Source: Norana najaformis
Lineage: Eukaryota; Annelida; Clitellata; Crassiclitellata; Hormogastridae
Reading direction: 5' to 3'
DNA: 64,000 bases
Assembly: GCA_964023275.1 (NCBI GenBank)
Contig: OZ029916.1
Span: 40,363,396-40,427,395, forward strand
This document shows, piece after piece, positions 62,600 to 64,000 of the stretch. The translations under genes were made by a program, and so were the position numbers. Numbering within the stretch: position 1 is the first letter of the stretch; each line of letters opens with the position of its first letter. The notes under the pieces are model-generated. The model saw nothing but the letters and a program-made list of their open reading frames with translations, was not told where the DNA came from and ran no database searches.

Positions 62600-63755
62600 T
62601 GTGACGTCCCGAGGTTCTACTCTTTTAAGGCTAGTGCGGGATTCGACTCTGGTAGTCTACCTAGAGCTTTTCTAAGGAGGAAAAGAAGAAGTCGACGCGT
62701 GCTGACGTAACAGAACTCTATTATTTCTTTAACGAACTTAACTAGGAACTGTGCTCGGGTTCGAGTCCAGGTCCAACTGTTTGCCAATAATCCGAAAGTA
62801 CTCCACAGGACGGCTATACGGTTGCAAACGACGAGTAATCCAAAGAGAATCGCCGACAGACACAAACGACGACGTAGACGACGACGACGATGTATACTCC
62901 AATGCGAATCGCCGACAGACACACTGACGCAGACGACGCAAGCGACGAGTAATCCAAAGAGAATCGTCGACAGGCACAGGCGACGACGTAGACGACGACG
63001 ATGTGTACTCCAATGCGAATCGCCGACAGACACACTGACGCAGACGACGCAAGCGACGAGTAATCCAAAGAGAATCGTCGACAGACACACTGACGCAGAC
63101 AACGCAAACGACGAGTAATCCAAAGAGAATCGTCGACAGACACAAACGACGACGTAGACGACGACGACGATGTATACTCCAATGCGAATCGCCGACAGAC
63201 ACACTGACGCAGACAACGCAAACGACGAGTAATCCAAAGAGAATCGTCGACAGACACACTGACGCAGACAACGCAAACGACGAGTAATCCAAAGAGAATC
63301 GTCGACAGACACAAACGACGACGTAGACGACGACGACGACGATGTATACTCCAATGCGAATCGCCGACAGACACACTGACGCAGACAACGCAAACGACGA
63401 GTAATCCAAAGAGCGATACTCCAACAGACGACTGCTCCGTACTCGACGACGATCAACTGACGAATGCTCCAACAGACGACTTCCGTACGCGACGAAGACC
63501 AACTGACGACTGCTCCAACAGACGACTTCCGTACGCGACGAAGACCAACTGACGACTGACTGACTGCTGGCGAGCGTCGCCTTTATATACACATGGCAGT
63601 GGAGCGTTGCTAAGGACGCTGGAGCATTGCCATGGTTTCAGTCCACTGGAGCGTTGCTATAAACTGGAGCGTTGCTATAAACTGGAGCGTTACTATGGAC
63701 TTAGCCCACAGGAGCGCCGCTGTTGACTTAGCCCACTTAGTCCAAAGTCACCACA
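62600..63755 (-). mobile_element. 3' LTR of an LTR retrotransposon
   Basis: On the minus strand the segment starts TGTGGTGACTTTGG and ends GGACGTCACA (TG...CA with short inverted ends), is preceded by a purine tract GCGGGGAGGG (63756-63765) and has a TATATAA box about 170 nt inside. The TATA-to-end portion is made largely of alternating tandem repeats (55-130 bp) with ACGACG stretches, giving spuriously long open frames. The element body continues beyond 64,000. The insertion lies just 3' of the pseudokinase exons. Confidence 0.75.
63582..63589 (-). promoter_or_regulatory. TATA box in the LTR
   Basis: TATATAAAGG on the minus strand, about 170 nt from the LTR start, followed 25-30 nt later by CAGTCAGTCAGT, a plausible start region. 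Confidence 0.55.
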
Positions 63756-63809
63756 CCCTCCCCGCAGCACAGTTCAAAAAGTCCTCTTTTTGACGCATAA
63801 TTGTCCTTT

Positions 63810-64000
63810 CTATTCTACAATGACAACGTCGTCATCTACCTCTTCTTCTTCACTGATATCCTCGTACACAACGAAGGGCCGTATTCTGGCTCCAAGGAGT
63901 GGTCCATGACCCCGCTGAAAACGGTAAACAGCCCGCACCATCCAGGAAGGGCAACGCGGAAACTGCTGAGCCATTTGTTCCTTAAACTGCTCCCAGGGAA
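63810..64000 (-). CDS. C-terminus of an LTR-retrotransposon polyprotein (partial)
   Basis: Open frame entering from the window edge: PWEQFKEQMAQQFPRCPSWM, then MVRAVYRFQRGHG..., an acidic end ISEEEEVDDDVVIVE and TAG at 63812-63810. It ends 45 bp before the purine tract of the LTR, the position expected for the end of pol or a last ORF. No domain recognised; assignment rests on position. Confidence 0.5.
   Translation of the reverse strand, partial: PWEQFKEQMAQQFPRCPSWMVRAVYRFQRGHGPLLGARIRPFVVYEDISEEEEVDDDVVIVE

Noticed and set aside
62605..62640. Terminal pseudokinase exon starting after TCTTTTAAG with an immediate stop
   Set aside because: The acceptor-like site lies inside the LTR, so it is not likely to be the native end of the gene.
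62617..63592. Two minus-strand frames of about 280 codons
   Set aside because: Overlapping frames in the tandem repeats of the LTR; repeat periodicity keeps several frames open, and the Val/Cys/Ser-rich content has no domain.

Overview
This is an intron-rich animal (metazoan) nuclear genome window. It has spliceosomal GT-AG introns (plus one GC-AG), non-LTR retrotransposon remnants, tRNA-derived SINE-like repeats and very many microsatellites. The proteins (a catecholamine-type SLC6 transporter, a CARD domain, a Src-type tyrosine kinase fold, a CHCHD2 retrocopy) are animal. A marine invertebrate fits best, but the phylum cannot be fixed from the sequence. Nothing prokaryotic is present.

Layout: 1-13.8 kb is non-coding and repeat-filled. 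13,789-39,387 (minus strand) is a complete dopamine/noradrenaline-transporter-like SLC6 gene. I could join 14 coding exons with matching splice phases into a 665-codon frame that ends in the family-typical HWLAL tail on a 24-nt last exon. Its 9.6-kb first intron holds a decayed LINE, a decayed CHCHD2 retrocopy with 66 ACC repeats, several SINEs and an RTE-type LINE tail nested in a SINE. 39.4-56.9 kb is intergenic: microsatellites, homopurine/homopyrimidine tracts, SINE and LINE fragments, one LTR-like promoter module and one element with inverted C-rich ends. 56,935-62,463 (plus strand) is a second gene, joined from 8 exons: CARD, then a long coiled coil, then a short proline-rich cassette, then a tyrosine-kinase fold whose glycine loop and DFG motif are lost. 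It is a predicted pseudokinase with a signalling-adaptor layout. Its 5' end is unresolved, and any further 3' exon lies in or beyond the LTR retrotransposon (minus strand, 3' LTR at 62,600-63,755) that closes the window.

Most unusual points: (1) both ends of the SLC6 first intron carry tandem repeats that copy the exon/intron junction itself. Four extra in-frame acceptors with 45-bp period lie before exon 2, and six exon-1-end copies with about 136-bp period follow exon 1, all with the donor GT destroyed. (2) The CARD-coiled coil-pseudokinase architecture. (3) SINE copies whose tails end within about 10-15 nt of the donors of two successive transporter exons. The two genes have no obvious functional link and lie on opposite strands about 17.5 kb apart, with their 5' ends facing each other.
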